Shown: positions 15,937 through 24,937 of the stretch, piece after piece
Numbering within the stretch: the first letter of the stretch is position 1
How the letters are laid out: every line of letters starts with the position of its first letter
Source of the DNA: Devosiaceae bacterium
Lineage (GTDB): Bacteria > Pseudomonadota > Alphaproteobacteria > Rhizobiales > Devosiaceae
Length of the DNA: 32,354 nt
Assembly: GCA_021648375.1 (NCBI GenBank)
Contig: JAKISW010000032.1
Coordinates: 1-32,354, forward strand
Direction of reading: 5' to 3'
Translations under genes and position numbers: made by a program
The notes under the pieces: model-generated
The model's input: the letters and a program-made list of their open reading frames with translations, nothing else
Told to the model about the DNA's origin: nothing
The model's database searches: none

Positions 15937-17715
15937 ATGCACAAATACCGTTCCCATACCTGCGTTCAGCTAAACAAGGCCAATGTCGGCGAAAATGTCC
16001 GCTTAAGTGGCTGGGTGCACCGGGTGCGCGACCATGGGGGAGTGCTGTTTGTTGATCTGCGCGATCATTATGGAATTACCCAATGTGTGGCTGACCCTGA
16101 TTCGCCAGCTTTTAAAGCTGTGGAAGAGTTGAAGGCCGAGAGTGTGGTGCGGATCGATGGTTTGGTAAAAGCACGGGACGGTGCAGCGATTAACAAGGAT
16201 TTGCCCACCGGGGAAATAGAAATTTTTATCAACGAACTGGAAATTTTAGGCCCCGCGAAAGAATTGCCGCTGCCGGTATTTGGCGATCAGGAATATCCGG
16301 AGGATATTCGCCTGACCAACAGGTTTTTAGACCTGAGACGGGAGCGAATTCATAATAATATCGTCATGCGCTCAAAAATCATCACCTATTTGCGCAATAA
16401 AATGGTTGAGGGTGGCTTTGTTGAATATCAGACGCCAATTCTCACCGCTTCCAGCCCTGAGGGCGCGCGGGACTTTTTGGTGCCATCACGTTTGCATCCG
16501 GGCAAGTTTTATGCGCTGCCGCAGGCTCCCCAGCAATTCAAACAATTGCTGATGATTGCCGGTTTTGATAAATATTTCCAGATCGCCCCGTGTTTTCGCG
16601 ATGAAGATGCGAGGGCCGATCGCTCGCCAGGGGAATTTTACCAGCTTGATATCGAAATGAGTTTCGTTGAGCAAAAAGATGTTTTTGAAGCCATTGAGCC
16701 GGTATTGCGCGGCGTGTTTGAAGAATTTGGCAATGGTAAGCGGGTGAGCAAGGAATTCGTGCAAATTCCCTATGCAGAATCCATAAGGAAATATGGATCG
16801 GACAAGCCGGATTTGCGCAACCCGATTGAAATGGAAAACGTCACCGAGCATTTTGCAGGTTCGGGCTTTAAAATTTTTGCCGGTCAGATCGCAAACGATC
16901 CAAAGGTTCAGGTGTGGGCAATTCCTGCACCTACGGGCGGATCACGGGCATTTTGTGATCGCATGAATTCATGGGCGCAAAAAGAGGGTCAGCCGGGTCT
17001 TGGCTATATTTTCCTGCGTGACGGGGAAGGGGCGGGACCGATTGCCAAAAATATCGGGCCGGAACGCACTAGCGCCATTCGTGAAAAATTGGGTCTAAAA
17101 GATGGAGATGCCATATTCTTCGTTTGCGGTCTTCCAAATAAATTTGCATCTTTTGCCGGGGCGGCACGCACCAAAGTTGGCACCGACTTGAAATTGATAG
17201 ACGAGGATCAGTTTGCCCTGTGCTGGATTGTTGATTTCCCGATGTTTGAGTGGGATGAGGAAAATGAAAAAGTTGATTTTTCTCACAATCCGTTCTCCAT
17301 GCCCCAGGGTGGGCTTGAGGCTTTGGAAAATGAAGATCCGCTGACCATAAACGCTTATCAGTATGATATCGTTTGCAACGGGTTTGAGCTTAGTTCTGGT
17401 GCCATTAGAAATCATCGCCCTGAAATCATGCGCAAGGCGTTTGAGATTGCCGGATATGAGCAATCGGTACTGGAAGAAAAGTTTGGCGGCATGCTTCGCG
17501 CCATGGAATATGGCGCGCCTCCCCATGGTGGAACAGCGCCGGGGATCGATCGTATTGTGATGCTGCTTTGCGGGGAGGAAAATCTGCGCGAAGTGACAGC
17601 ATTCCCCATGAATCAGCAGGCTCAGGATCTGTTGATGGATGCGCCCTCAAGCGTTAGCGCTCAGCAATTGCGCGAATTGCATATTCGCCTCAATTTGCCG
17701 AAAAATGAGGGTTAG
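15937..17715 (+). CDS. aspS: Aspartyl-tRNA synthetase, probably non-discriminating
   Basis: The 592-aa class II synthetase has the N-terminal OB-fold anticodon domain (GWVHRVRDHGGVLFVDLRD), motif 2 (QIAPCFRDEDARADRS), the bacterial insertion domain, and motif 3 (GGTAPGIDRIVMLL). It charges tRNA-Asp. His33 in RDHGG corresponds to the histidine that in Pseudomonas aeruginosa AspRS is linked with relaxed recognition of tRNA-Asn; most alphaproteobacteria lack asparaginyl-tRNA synthetase and use GatCAB, so this enzyme may also form Asp-tRNA-Asn. That is inference from one residue and lineage. The ribosome site before the ATG is weak (AAGAGA). The stop lies 2 bases from the stop of the converging MocR gene. 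Confidence 0.98.
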   Translation: MHKYRSHTCVQLNKANVGENVRLSGWVHRVRDHGGVLFVDLRDHYGITQCVADPDSPAFKAVEELKAESVVRIDGLVKARDGAAINKDLPTGEIEIFINELEILGPAKELPLPVFGDQEYPEDIRLTNRFLDLRRERIHNNIVMRSKIITYLRNKMVEGGFVEYQTPILTASSPEGARDFLVPSRLHPGKFYALPQAPQQFKQLLMIAGFDKYFQIAPCFRDEDARADRSPGEFYQLDIEMSFVEQKDVFEAIEPVLRGVFEEFGNGKRVSKEFVQIPYAESIRKYGSDKPDLRNPIEMENVTEHFAGSGFKIFAGQIANDPKVQVWAIPAPTGGSRAFCDRMNSWAQKEGQPGLGYIFLRDGEGAGPIAKNIGPERTSAIREKLGLKDGDAIFFVCGLPNKFASFAGAARTKVGTDLKLIDEDQFALCWIVDFPMFEWDEENEKVDFSHNPFSMPQGGLEALENEDPLTINAYQYDIVCNGFELSSGAIRNHRPEIMRKAFEIAGYEQSVLEEKFGGMLRAMEYGAPPHGGTAPGIDRIVMLLCGEENLREVTAFPMNQQAQDLLMDAPSSVSAQQLRELHIRLNLPKNEG

Positions 17716-17717
17716 CC

Positions 17718-19121
17718 TCAGCCTTGTTCCGAAATTATAGATTGCAAAACCTCATAGATTTTAGGCGATGCTGATTGGGCGACGTTGAAGCGAAGAAAGC
17801 GGTTAGATGATTCTTTCAGGCTGAAAACGTTGCCCGGCGCCAAAATTATACCCTTGGCGCGAGCCTTGCGTGCAACCTCTATGGCATCAAATCCTGCTGG
17901 AAGTTGGCTCCATAAATACATGCCCGCTTTTGTATCAATCCACGGTTTAATTCCGATTTTTATTAGGCCCGAGTTGGTTTTGCTCATAGAGCTGGAAAGG
18001 CGCTGGCGCAGTTCATCCAAATGTTTGCGATAGGAGCCGTCTTTTAATACTCGCCATGTCACTTCTGCCCCAAATGGTTCGCCACCAAACGATGTGGCAA
18101 TTTTCAGGTCGGTCAAAGGTTCAATCCAGCGGGTTTTGGAAGCAATAAATCCGCAGCGGATTGCAGCCGAAAGGGTTTTTGAAAAGCTGCCAATGTGAAT
18201 CACCCGGTTTAAGCCATCAAGGGCGGCAAGGCGCGGGGCGGGTGAAATTTCCATATCCCCAAAAATATCATCTTCAATGATTATCAGGTCAGATTTTTCA
18301 GCCAGGTTAAGGATTTTGTGGGCAATGGCGGGAGTTAGAATTGCTCCGGTTGGATTATGAATGGCTGAGTTGGTGATATACAGGCGCGGCTGATGTTCAA
18401 GCAATACCTGCTCAAACATTTCCATATCCGGGCCATTTGGCGTCATCGGCACGCTAACAACTTTCACCCTGTGGGCTTTTAGCAGGGCATGAAAATTAAA
18501 ATAACAAGGGTCATCCACCAGAACGGTGTCGCCCGGTTCCAGAAAAAACCTACAAAGCAATTCCAGCGCATGAGTGCCCGATGAGGTTAACATCACCTGA
18601 TCAAGACCGGCTTCAATTCTGTGCTCGCCCATGCGCCTTAGCAAATGTTCGCGCAGGGGAGTAAACCCCTTTGGGGTGCCGTAATCCGTTAAAACGACAG
18701 GATCGGCGCGGGACAAAGAGCGCAAGGCGCGCCGAAGATTGTCATGGGGCAGCCATTCGGATGGAAGCCAGCCACAACCAGGTTTTAATGTGTTTTCATC
18801 TGCCTGCAACGATTGGCGCGATACCCAGAGCGGATCAACATCATGCTCAATTTCGGAGCCGGTTTCGATCAGATTTAAGGGCACGAGATTTCCAGCAACA
18901 AAAAACCCGGATCCACGGCTGGCTTTGATCTCACCAGTGGCCGCCAATCTGTCATAGGCGGTAACAATTGTGGATTTTGAAACTTCCAACTGGATTGCGG
19001 ATTTTCGAATTGAGGGCAGTCTTGTACCCGGCGTTAGCCGTTGATTGCTTATGCGCTGGCGAATTTTTTCCATTGCCTGCTCTACGAGGGTCAACTTGTG
19101 TTTTGAGTTTTGTACTGTCAT
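17718..19121 (-). CDS. MocR-type GntR/aminotransferase transcriptional regulator
   Basis: The 467-aa protein joins a GntR winged helix (about residues 10-80, LTPGTRLPSIRKSAIQLEVS then GEIKASRGSGFFVAG) to a fold-type I aminotransferase domain. PLP-site features include TSSGTHALELLCRF, ITNSAIHNPTGAIL and the Schiff-base lysine region HIGSFSKTLSAAIRCGFI. MocR proteins use PLP or its amino acid adducts as the effector. It is divergent from an EamA transporter, a common pairing in which the regulator controls the exporter. Its ATG lies one base from a perfect palindrome and lacks a normal ribosome site, so the mRNA may be leaderless or the site may double as an operator over the start. An in-frame ATG at codon 17 is a less likely start. 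Confidence 0.9.
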   Translation of the reverse strand: MTVQNSKHKLTLVEQAMEKIRQRISNQRLTPGTRLPSIRKSAIQLEVSKSTIVTAYDRLAATGEIKASRGSGFFVAGNLVPLNLIETGSEIEHDVDPLWVSRQSLQADENTLKPGCGWLPSEWLPHDNLRRALRSLSRADPVVLTDYGTPKGFTPLREHLLRRMGEHRIEAGLDQVMLTSSGTHALELLCRFFLEPGDTVLVDDPCYFNFHALLKAHRVKVVSVPMTPNGPDMEMFEQVLLEHQPRLYITNSAIHNPTGAILTPAIAHKILNLAEKSDLIIIEDDIFGDMEISPAPRLAALDGLNRVIHIGSFSKTLSAAIRCGFIASKTRWIEPLTDLKIATSFGGEPFGAEVTWRVLKDGSYRKHLDELRQRLSSSMSKTNSGLIKIGIKPWIDTKAGMYLWSQLPAGFDAIEVARKARAKGIILAPGNVFSLKESSNRFLRFNVAQSASPKIYEVLQSIISEQG

Positions 19122-19122
19122 T

Positions 19123-19134
19123 TGTACCGGTACA
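19123..19134. promoter_or_regulatory. Perfect palindrome beside the mocR start codon
   Basis: TGTACCGGTACA is a perfect 12-base palindrome one base upstream of the mocR ATG and 78 bases before the divergent transporter ATG. Another TGTACTG sequence lies just inside the mocR gene (19111-19117). Position and symmetry suggest that it is the MocR operator; the binding protein is inferred. Confidence 0.6.
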
Positions 19135-19212
19135 GTTTAATTGAATTGTCTTCTTTTGTATGTGGCCTAACACCTGATTGCACCCCATAACAATTAAAAA
19201 AAGTGTTTAGGC

Positions 19213-20076
19213 ATGAATGAAAATACAAAAGGCTGGATAAACGGTTTTATTGGAATGCTTATATTTAGCGCATCATTGCCCGCAACAAGAGCAGCTGTCG
19301 CTGATTTTGATCCGGTATTTTTAACAGCGGCACGGGCCAGTATTGCTGCAATTTTAGGCGCAATGCTTTTGTTCCTTTATCAAGAGAAGTTGCCCGGTAA
19401 AGCTGATGTTTTTTCAATATTTATCGTTGCCATTGGTGTGGTTATTGGTTTTCCGCTTTTAACGGCGTTAGCATTGCAGCAAATCAGCGCTTCTTATTCT
19501 ATTGTATTTATTGGATTGCTTCCCCTCTCAACAGCGATTTTTGGCGTTTTGAGGGCCGGGGAGCGGCCGGGATTGCCCTTTTGGGTTTTTGCCTGCATTG
19601 GTAGCGCAATTGTTGGCGGATTTGCTTTGAGTTCCGGGGTGAGCAATTCATTTCTGGGCAATACTTATATGGCTGGGGCCATAATCATATGCGGATTTGG
19701 CTATGCGGAAGGGGCAAGGTTGGCACGTACCCTTGGTGGCTGGCAGACTATCTCGTGGGCGCTGGTTTTGTCATTGCCATTTATGGTAATACTGGCAGTT
19801 TTCAGCTGGCCGGATAGTTTTGCAAATATCGGGCCTGATGCATGGATTGGTCTGGTTTATGTGTCTGTTTTTTCCATGCTGGTTGGATTTGTATTCTGGT
19901 ATCGCGGATTGGCGCAGGGGGGCATTGCAGAGGTTGGGCAGTTGCAGTTGTTGCAGCCGTTTTTTGGCCTGATGCTGGCGGCAGTGTTGCTGGGCGAAAC
20001 TGTTACGTTTGCCATGATGGTGGTTAGCGCAATGGTTATATTGTGTGTGCTTTGTGCAAAATATTTCGCGCGTTAG
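19213..20076 (+). CDS. EamA/DMT family transporter, MocR-linked
   Basis: This 287-aa protein has about ten hydrophobic helices in two EamA repeats. It starts MNENTKGWINGFIGMLIFSAS with the family-typical residues SLPATRAAV, and later has the helix VYVSVFSMLVGFVFWYRGLA and LLQPFFGLMLAAVLLGETV, a close match to the conserved end of the second repeat. Pairing with a divergent MocR regulator suggests export of an amino acid or amine whose PLP adduct is sensed, but the substrate is not readable. A ribosome site is poor (AAAAAAAGTG before the ATG). It is followed by a 133-base gap before the EAL gene. Confidence 0.88.
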   Translation: MNENTKGWINGFIGMLIFSASLPATRAAVADFDPVFLTAARASIAAILGAMLLFLYQEKLPGKADVFSIFIVAIGVVIGFPLLTALALQQISASYSIVFIGLLPLSTAIFGVLRAGERPGLPFWVFACIGSAIVGGFALSSGVSNSFLGNTYMAGAIIICGFGYAEGARLARTLGGWQTISWALVLSLPFMVILAVFSWPDSFANIGPDAWIGLVYVSVFSMLVGFVFWYRGLAQGGIAEVGQLQLLQPFFGLMLAAVLLGETVTFAMMVVSAMVILCVLCAKYFAR

Positions 20077-20084
20077 AAAAAATA

Positions 20085-20160
20085 TAGGCGCTCATTTGTT
20101 CCTTGATGCAATCTCATAGAGAACCAGCATTTTGTGGTTAATCAGATGTTAGGCGCTCAT
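20085..20160. repeat. 11-bp direct repeats upstream of the EAL gene
   Basis: TAGGCGCTCAT occurs at 20085-20095 and 20150-20160, 65 bases apart, in the gap between the EamA and EAL genes. The core AGGCGCTC is partly symmetric. It could be a pair of regulator sites for the EAL gene or a chance repeat; nothing else was recognised in this gap. Confidence 0.4.
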
Positions 20161-20209
20161 GGCCTATTCTTTAATCTTGAATTTAGTGATTTGATGTGGG
20201 TCTCATACT

Positions 20210-21820
20210 TTGCAATCCAGAACCAATACAATTTTGCTGATTATTGCAATATTGGCCTTTGTGCCAATTCTTGCCATTGGCTTTGTTTTGGACGGTTATA
20301 TTAAAAACCGCGAATCATCTGCGCTTTTGAGATCAGCGAACGAAATTTCAAGTGAAACTCAAACAGCTGTTTATGAAGCAATTGATTTAATGCAGGCTGT
20401 GCTTGCTGGCGCTCCCTCACTTTGCACACCATCATTTATGGATGTTTTGTATCTGAGCATGCAACGCAGTTCATTTGTGCGCCAGGTAGTGGTTAAAAAT
20501 CAACTGGGGGTACGATATTGCGAGGCTTTGGGCGGTGCGGCGGTTTATGACACCTTGTCTGAGGAGCTATCAATCCCCGGTCGAAGGGAAACAATTTCCG
20601 CAGTTAGAATGCCCGGAGTTGAAGCGCCGGCATTGCGAGTAACATTTCAGATCGATGAAAACAAAAGCATTTCAGCTTTTGTGACCGTTAATCATCTTCT
20701 TTCTTCAATGGGTCTGCCGTTGGGGCTTCAGGATGCCAGCATGTTGCGAATGGTATTTGCTGATGGCACTGAGCTTTTTTCCATCGGGGGGACAAAAGGG
20801 GAGAGTTTTTTTGAAAGTTCAGGAGACTATTTGAAAATAGTTTCATTGGCCGGGGAAGTGCCGTTGAGGTTGGAGGTAGCGGTGCCTTTCTCCAAGATCA
20901 GGGCAAGATACGCGGATCTATATATATGGATGACAATTATTGCCTGTTTGTTCAGCGCCAGTATTTTGTTTGGTGCAATTATTATTGTTAGAAAATCGTC
21001 TCTTCCCTCATTTGATCTGGAACACGCCATCGCCCGGGGAGAAATTCGGCCCTATTATCAACCGATAGTAGATATAACCACCGGGCGAATTTATGGGTGC
21101 GAAATGCTGGCGCGCTGGGTGAAGGAAAATGGTGAAATTATCTCTCCGGCAGCTTTTATTGAATATGCAGAAATTTCCGGTCTTGCAATACCAATGACAA
21201 TTTGCCTCATGGAAGCAGTACGTAAAGACATGGAAGATATCTGTGCGGCAAATCCTGATATTAAAATCAGCATAAACCTGTTTGAAGGGCACTTCAGGGA
21301 TGGCTCGGTCGTTGATGATGTCCAGGCAATTTTTGGAGATTCAAAAATAAATCTGCGCCAACTGGTATTTGAAATAACCGAGCGGCATCCCCTTGGAGAT
21401 GATGTCCAGGCAAATAGTGTTATTACCGGCTTGCAGGCAATGGGATGCAAAGTGGCTATGGATGATGTGGGTACCGGACATTCAAATCTTGCCTACATTC
21501 AGTCCCTTGGTATTGATATTATAAAAATCGACAAGGTTTTTATTGATCCAATCATTGATCAAGCCACCACTATGCCAATTTTAGACAGTCTTATTTCATT
21601 GGCAAAAGATTTAAAAACCGGGATTATTGCTGAAGGGGTGGAGAACGAAGAACAGGCGATTTATCTTCGCTCCAAGGGAGTGAAAAACGTGCAGGGGTAT
21701 TTGTTTTCTCCAGCAATAGTTCCTGAACAATATATAAAAATGGTTGAAGCGCTAAATAGCGGTGCGCCCCCGAAGCAGACAAATCTGGAGTTAACTGAAA
21801 GTGAAAAAGCGGCTGCATAA
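20210..21820 (+). CDS. Membrane-anchored EAL c-di-GMP phosphodiesterase with periplasmic CSS-like sensor
   Basis: The 536-aa protein has a membrane helix at about 8-28, a periplasmic domain with two cysteines (Cys72 and Cys104), a second helix near 240-262, and a C-terminal EAL domain with no GGDEF. The layout fits CSS-motif EAL proteins, in which the redox state of the cysteines controls phosphodiesterase activity; here the motif reads CTP rather than CSS. Catalytic residues look intact: E298-M-L, Asn in SINLFEG, Glu in FEITER, D418-D419 in DDVGTG, Lys in IIKIDK and E475 in AEGVENE. It should hydrolyse c-di-GMP to pGpG. A stop lies 16 bases upstream in frame and TTG 20210 is the only early start, so initiation is probably weak. 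Confidence 0.88.
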   Translation: MQSRTNTILLIIAILAFVPILAIGFVLDGYIKNRESSALLRSANEISSETQTAVYEAIDLMQAVLAGAPSLCTPSFMDVLYLSMQRSSFVRQVVVKNQLGVRYCEALGGAAVYDTLSEELSIPGRRETISAVRMPGVEAPALRVTFQIDENKSISAFVTVNHLLSSMGLPLGLQDASMLRMVFADGTELFSIGGTKGESFFESSGDYLKIVSLAGEVPLRLEVAVPFSKIRARYADLYIWMTIIACLFSASILFGAIIIVRKSSLPSFDLEHAIARGEIRPYYQPIVDITTGRIYGCEMLARWVKENGEIISPAAFIEYAEISGLAIPMTICLMEAVRKDMEDICAANPDIKISINLFEGHFRDGSVVDDVQAIFGDSKINLRQLVFEITERHPLGDDVQANSVITGLQAMGCKVAMDDVGTGHSNLAYIQSLGIDIIKIDKVFIDPIIDQATTMPILDSLISLAKDLKTGIIAEGVENEEQAIYLRSKGVKNVQGYLFSPAIVPEQYIKMVEALNSGAPPKQTNLELTESEKAAA

Positions 21821-21985
21821 GTGTTTTTGAGAGGTTTTTTTCATTTTTCCCTAACTGTGCTGTTTTGTCTCGAGTTTGGATGAATTTGATAAGCGCTAAA
21901 AGCTGGCACTTTGGGCGACAATTCTTTAAGCAGTGTTTTCAATCGACACGACATTAATCGGGACAAAATTTAAGAGGGGGCAATT

Positions 21986-24268
21986 ATGTCTGACAACGAA
22001 ACGGACAAAATTAAAGCTTTGCGCGAAGCAGCATTGCATTTCCATAAATGGCCAGTGCCGGGAAAGCTTGAAATTTCCCCGACAAAACCTCTCGCCAATC
22101 AAAGAGATCTGGCCCTTGCCTATTCTCCAGGTGTCGCCGCTCCGTGCGAAGAAATTGCAGCAGATCCAGAAAAAGCGGCGGATTATACCGCTCGCAGCAA
22201 TCTGGTTGGGGTTATAACCAACGGAACGGCGGTTTTAGGCCTTGGGGCGATTGGTGCGCTTGCATCAAAGCCGGTGATGGAAGGCAAGGCGGTTCTGTTC
22301 AAGAAATTTGCCGGCATCGATGCCATGGATATCGAGGTGGATGAAACTGACCCCAAACGCTTTATTGAAATTGTAGCACCGCTGGAACCCACATTCGGGG
22401 GCATAAATCTTGAAGATATCAAAGCACCCGACTGTTTTGAAATTGAAGAAAGCCTGCGCGCCCGCATGAATATTCCGGTATTTCATGACGATCAGCACGG
22501 AACGGCTATTATTGTGGCTGCGGCGGTGATGAATGGTCTTAGACTGGCCAATAAATCCATCGACAACATTAAAATTTGCACATCTGGAGCCGGAGCTGCG
22601 GCAATCGCATGCTTGAATCTATTGGTGAGTCTTGGAGCCAAAAAAGAAAATATTTTTGTTGGTGATCGCGAAGGGTTGGTCACAACCCGCCGCTCGGACA
22701 ATATTGATCGTTGGCGGTTAGCATTTGCCCAAGATGTTGAAGCTGACACTCTGGCCGAAGTTATGCCCGGGGCTGATGTTTTTTTGGGGCTTTCGGCCGC
22801 TGGGGCCTTAAAGCCTGAAATGATTACCGAAATGGCGAAAAATCCGCTGATTTTGGCCCTGTCCAATCCGGTGCCTGAAATCATGCCGGAACTGGCGCTG
22901 GAAGTGCGCCCCGATGCGATGATGTGCACCGGACGTTCGGACTATCCCAACCAGGTCAACAATGTTTTGTGTTTTCCCTTCATATTCCGCGGTGCGCTGG
23001 ATGTGGGGGCAACGACCATCAATGAAGAAATGAAAATGGCGGCAGTTATGGCAATTGCCAAACTGGCCCATGAACCTGCCCTTGAGGTTGCTCAAGGGGG
23101 TGGCGGGGCCATTTTTGGGCCGGAATATCTTATTCCGGGCCCCTTTGATCAAAGGCTTATTCTAAAAATTGCTCCTGCGGTGGCAAAAGCTGCCATGGAT
23201 AGCGGGGTTGCGCGTCGTCCGATTGAAGATTTTGATCAGTATCAAGACCAGTTGAACCGGTTCGTTTTCCGTTCTGGCATGGTGATGAAACCGGTATTTG
23301 CCCGAGCGCAAGGAGCAGGAAAACGCATTGTTTTTGCTGATGGAGAAGACGAAAGAATATTGCGCGCTACCCAGGTTTTGCTGGAAGATGCCACTGCAGT
23401 GCCGATTTTGATTGGGCGACCGGCAGTAATTGAACACCGTTTGAAGCGTTTCGGGCTAACTCTTGAGATGGGTAAGGATTTTGCGGTCATCAATCCCGAA
23501 GATGATCCGCGCTATCGTGAATATGTGGACCTGTTCCATTCCCTGGTTGGCCGTCATGGCGTAACACCGGATACGGCCCGCACCATCGTGCGCACCAATA
23601 CCACGGTGATTGGAGCGCTTGCGGTGCAAAAAGGAGATGCGGACGCGCTGATTTGTGGCCTTCAGGGGCGCTTTATCAAGCATGTGCGCGACATCAAGTC
23701 GATCATTGGCCTGCAAAAGGGATCGACTGACCTTTCCGCCCTTTCGATGCTGATTATGCAGCGCGGTGCGTTCTTTTTTGCCGATACATATGTGAGTATG
23801 GACCCGAGCGTTGAAGAACTGGTGGAAATTGCCTTGCAGGGGCGCGACCATTTAAAGCTGTTCAATATCGAAGCCAGAGTTGCGCTGTTATCTTATTCAA
23901 ATTTTGGTTCAAGAAGTGGCGATACAGCGTTGAAAATGCGCAAAGTTTATAAAAAACTCAAAACCATCGCCCCGGACCTGATTGTTGAAGGGGAAATGCA
24001 GGGCGATCTGGCACTAAACGAAAATCTTCGCGATCGCTATATGAGCAATTCGGTATTGAAAGGGGAGGCAAATTTGCTGATTTTTCCAAATCTGGAAGCA
24101 GCCAATCTTTCCCTGACTCTGGTCAAGGAAATGACGGATGCGCTGGCGGTTGGACCGATATTAATCGGGACCAATAAACCGGCCCATATCGTGGCACCCT
24201 CCATTACCAGCCGGGGAATCGTCAATATGGCTTCCATTGCTGCCGCTGAAGCACTGGCGCAGGAATGA
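21986..24268 (+). CDS. maeB: NADP-dependent malic enzyme with C-terminal phosphotransacetylase domain
   Basis: The 760-aa protein joins a malic enzyme (about residues 1-430) to a phosphotransacetylase-like domain (about 440-760). The first part has LALAYSPGVAAPCEEI, the malate-binding VFHDDQHGTAI, the nucleotide loop SGAGAAAIACLNLL and a later ALSNPVPEI. The second part has KRIVFADGEDERILRA and SYSNFGSRSGDTA. It oxidises malate to pyruvate and CO2, feeding acetyl-CoA and gluconeogenesis. In studied rhizobial homologues the second domain lacks transacetylase activity and serves oligomerisation or control by acetyl-CoA; I assume the same here. A strong AGAGGGGG ribosome site precedes the ATG, and a 165-base leader separates it from the EAL gene. 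Confidence 0.96.
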   Translation: MSDNETDKIKALREAALHFHKWPVPGKLEISPTKPLANQRDLALAYSPGVAAPCEEIAADPEKAADYTARSNLVGVITNGTAVLGLGAIGALASKPVMEGKAVLFKKFAGIDAMDIEVDETDPKRFIEIVAPLEPTFGGINLEDIKAPDCFEIEESLRARMNIPVFHDDQHGTAIIVAAAVMNGLRLANKSIDNIKICTSGAGAAAIACLNLLVSLGAKKENIFVGDREGLVTTRRSDNIDRWRLAFAQDVEADTLAEVMPGADVFLGLSAAGALKPEMITEMAKNPLILALSNPVPEIMPELALEVRPDAMMCTGRSDYPNQVNNVLCFPFIFRGALDVGATTINEEMKMAAVMAIAKLAHEPALEVAQGGGGAIFGPEYLIPGPFDQRLILKIAPAVAKAAMDSGVARRPIEDFDQYQDQLNRFVFRSGMVMKPVFARAQGAGKRIVFADGEDERILRATQVLLEDATAVPILIGRPAVIEHRLKRFGLTLEMGKDFAVINPEDDPRYREYVDLFHSLVGRHGVTPDTARTIVRTNTTVIGALAVQKGDADALICGLQGRFIKHVRDIKSIIGLQKGSTDLSALSMLIMQRGAFFFADTYVSMDPSVEELVEIALQGRDHLKLFNIEARVALLSYSNFGSRSGDTALKMRKVYKKLKTIAPDLIVEGEMQGDLALNENLRDRYMSNSVLKGEANLLIFPNLEAANLSLTLVKEMTDALAVGPILIGTNKPAHIVAPSITSRGIVNMASIAAAEALAQE

Positions 24269-24338
24269 GGGTATTGCTTAACCGTTGATGTTCATGCATT
24301 GTTCTTTTTAGATTCAATTTTTGAACAAGGAAAATAAT

Positions 24339-24722
24339 ATGCATTCAATGTCAATAAGTATTGACGTCCCGGATTTGGATTCTGCTGTCTATTTCTACAC
24401 GCAAGGATTGGGTTTTAAGGAATTTAAGAAGGCTGGCGCAAATATGGTCATCCTTGATGCGGGAAAAATTCATGTTTATTTGCTGAAAAAGGATGCAAAC
24501 AGTGCGTCCACCAAATTCGATACACCTCCCAGAAATTATGACCGTCATTGGACGCCAATTCACTTCGACTTTGACGTTGTTGATATTGAAAAGGCACTAA
24601 AAATGGTTGTAGCAGCAGGAGGAATTCATGAAGGCGGTGAATCGGGTGATTGGGGCAGCATTGCATATTGCTCTGACCCTTTTGGGCATGGATTTTGCCT
24701 GATTCAGGAAAACAAAGAATGA
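24339..24722 (+). CDS. VOC (glyoxalase/bleomycin-resistance) family protein
   Basis: The 127-aa protein from ATG 24339 (after AAGGAAAAT) has the paired beta-alpha-beta-beta-beta modules of the vicinal oxygen chelate fold: SISIDVPDLDSAVYFYTQGL opens the first module and IHFDFDVVDIEKALKMVVAA the second, which ends SDPFGHGFCLI. Likely metal ligands are a His in the second module and a Glu near the end, but only part of the set is certain. VOC proteins isomerise, cleave or bind small molecules; the substrate is unknown. Its stop overlaps the ATG of the next small gene (ATGA), so the two are translationally coupled. Confidence 0.85.
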   Translation: MHSMSISIDVPDLDSAVYFYTQGLGFKEFKKAGANMVILDAGKIHVYLLKKDANSASTKFDTPPRNYDRHWTPIHFDFDVVDIEKALKMVVAAGGIHEGGESGDWGSIAYCSDPFGHGFCLIQENKE

Positions 24723-24937
24723 GGGCATCACTAAAGCAAAAAGCAATTGTGGTGTGTGACAGCAAAATTGCTCAAAAAGGTGAGGGTGTCGGGCTGTCAT
24801 TTTATGCATTTTTTGCCAATAAAAACGATAATCCCGAATTGCTCATGGAAGCGGCCCGCTGGTGGATCGAAACCCATAAGCTCGATCATTTCGAAAAGGC
24901 TATAAAAATCAAAGGCATGGTTGAGGCCGAGTTGTAA
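24719..24937 (+). CDS. Small conserved protein resembling DUF6500
   Basis: The 72-aa protein starts at the ATG that overlaps the VOC stop. It contains KGEGVGLSFYAFFANKND and ARWWIETHKLDHFEKAIKI, which match my memory of the DUF6500 family of short alphaproteobacterial proteins. It has no signal peptide or membrane helix and looks like a compact, soluble, mostly helical protein. The function is unknown. Tight coupling to the VOC gene suggests that the two products act together. Confidence 0.75.
   Translation: MRASLKQKAIVVCDSKIAQKGEGVGLSFYAFFANKNDNPELLMEAARWWIETHKLDHFEKAIKIKGMVEAEL

Noticed and set aside
21898..21930. Possible sigma-54 promoter (TGGCAC) upstream of maeB
   Set aside because: The -24 half is present, but no GC dinucleotide within TTGC occurs at the required spacing.
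21933..22217. 94-codon plus-strand frame at the maeB start
   Set aside because: It overlaps the N-terminus of maeB in another frame, and the strong ribosome site belongs to maeB.
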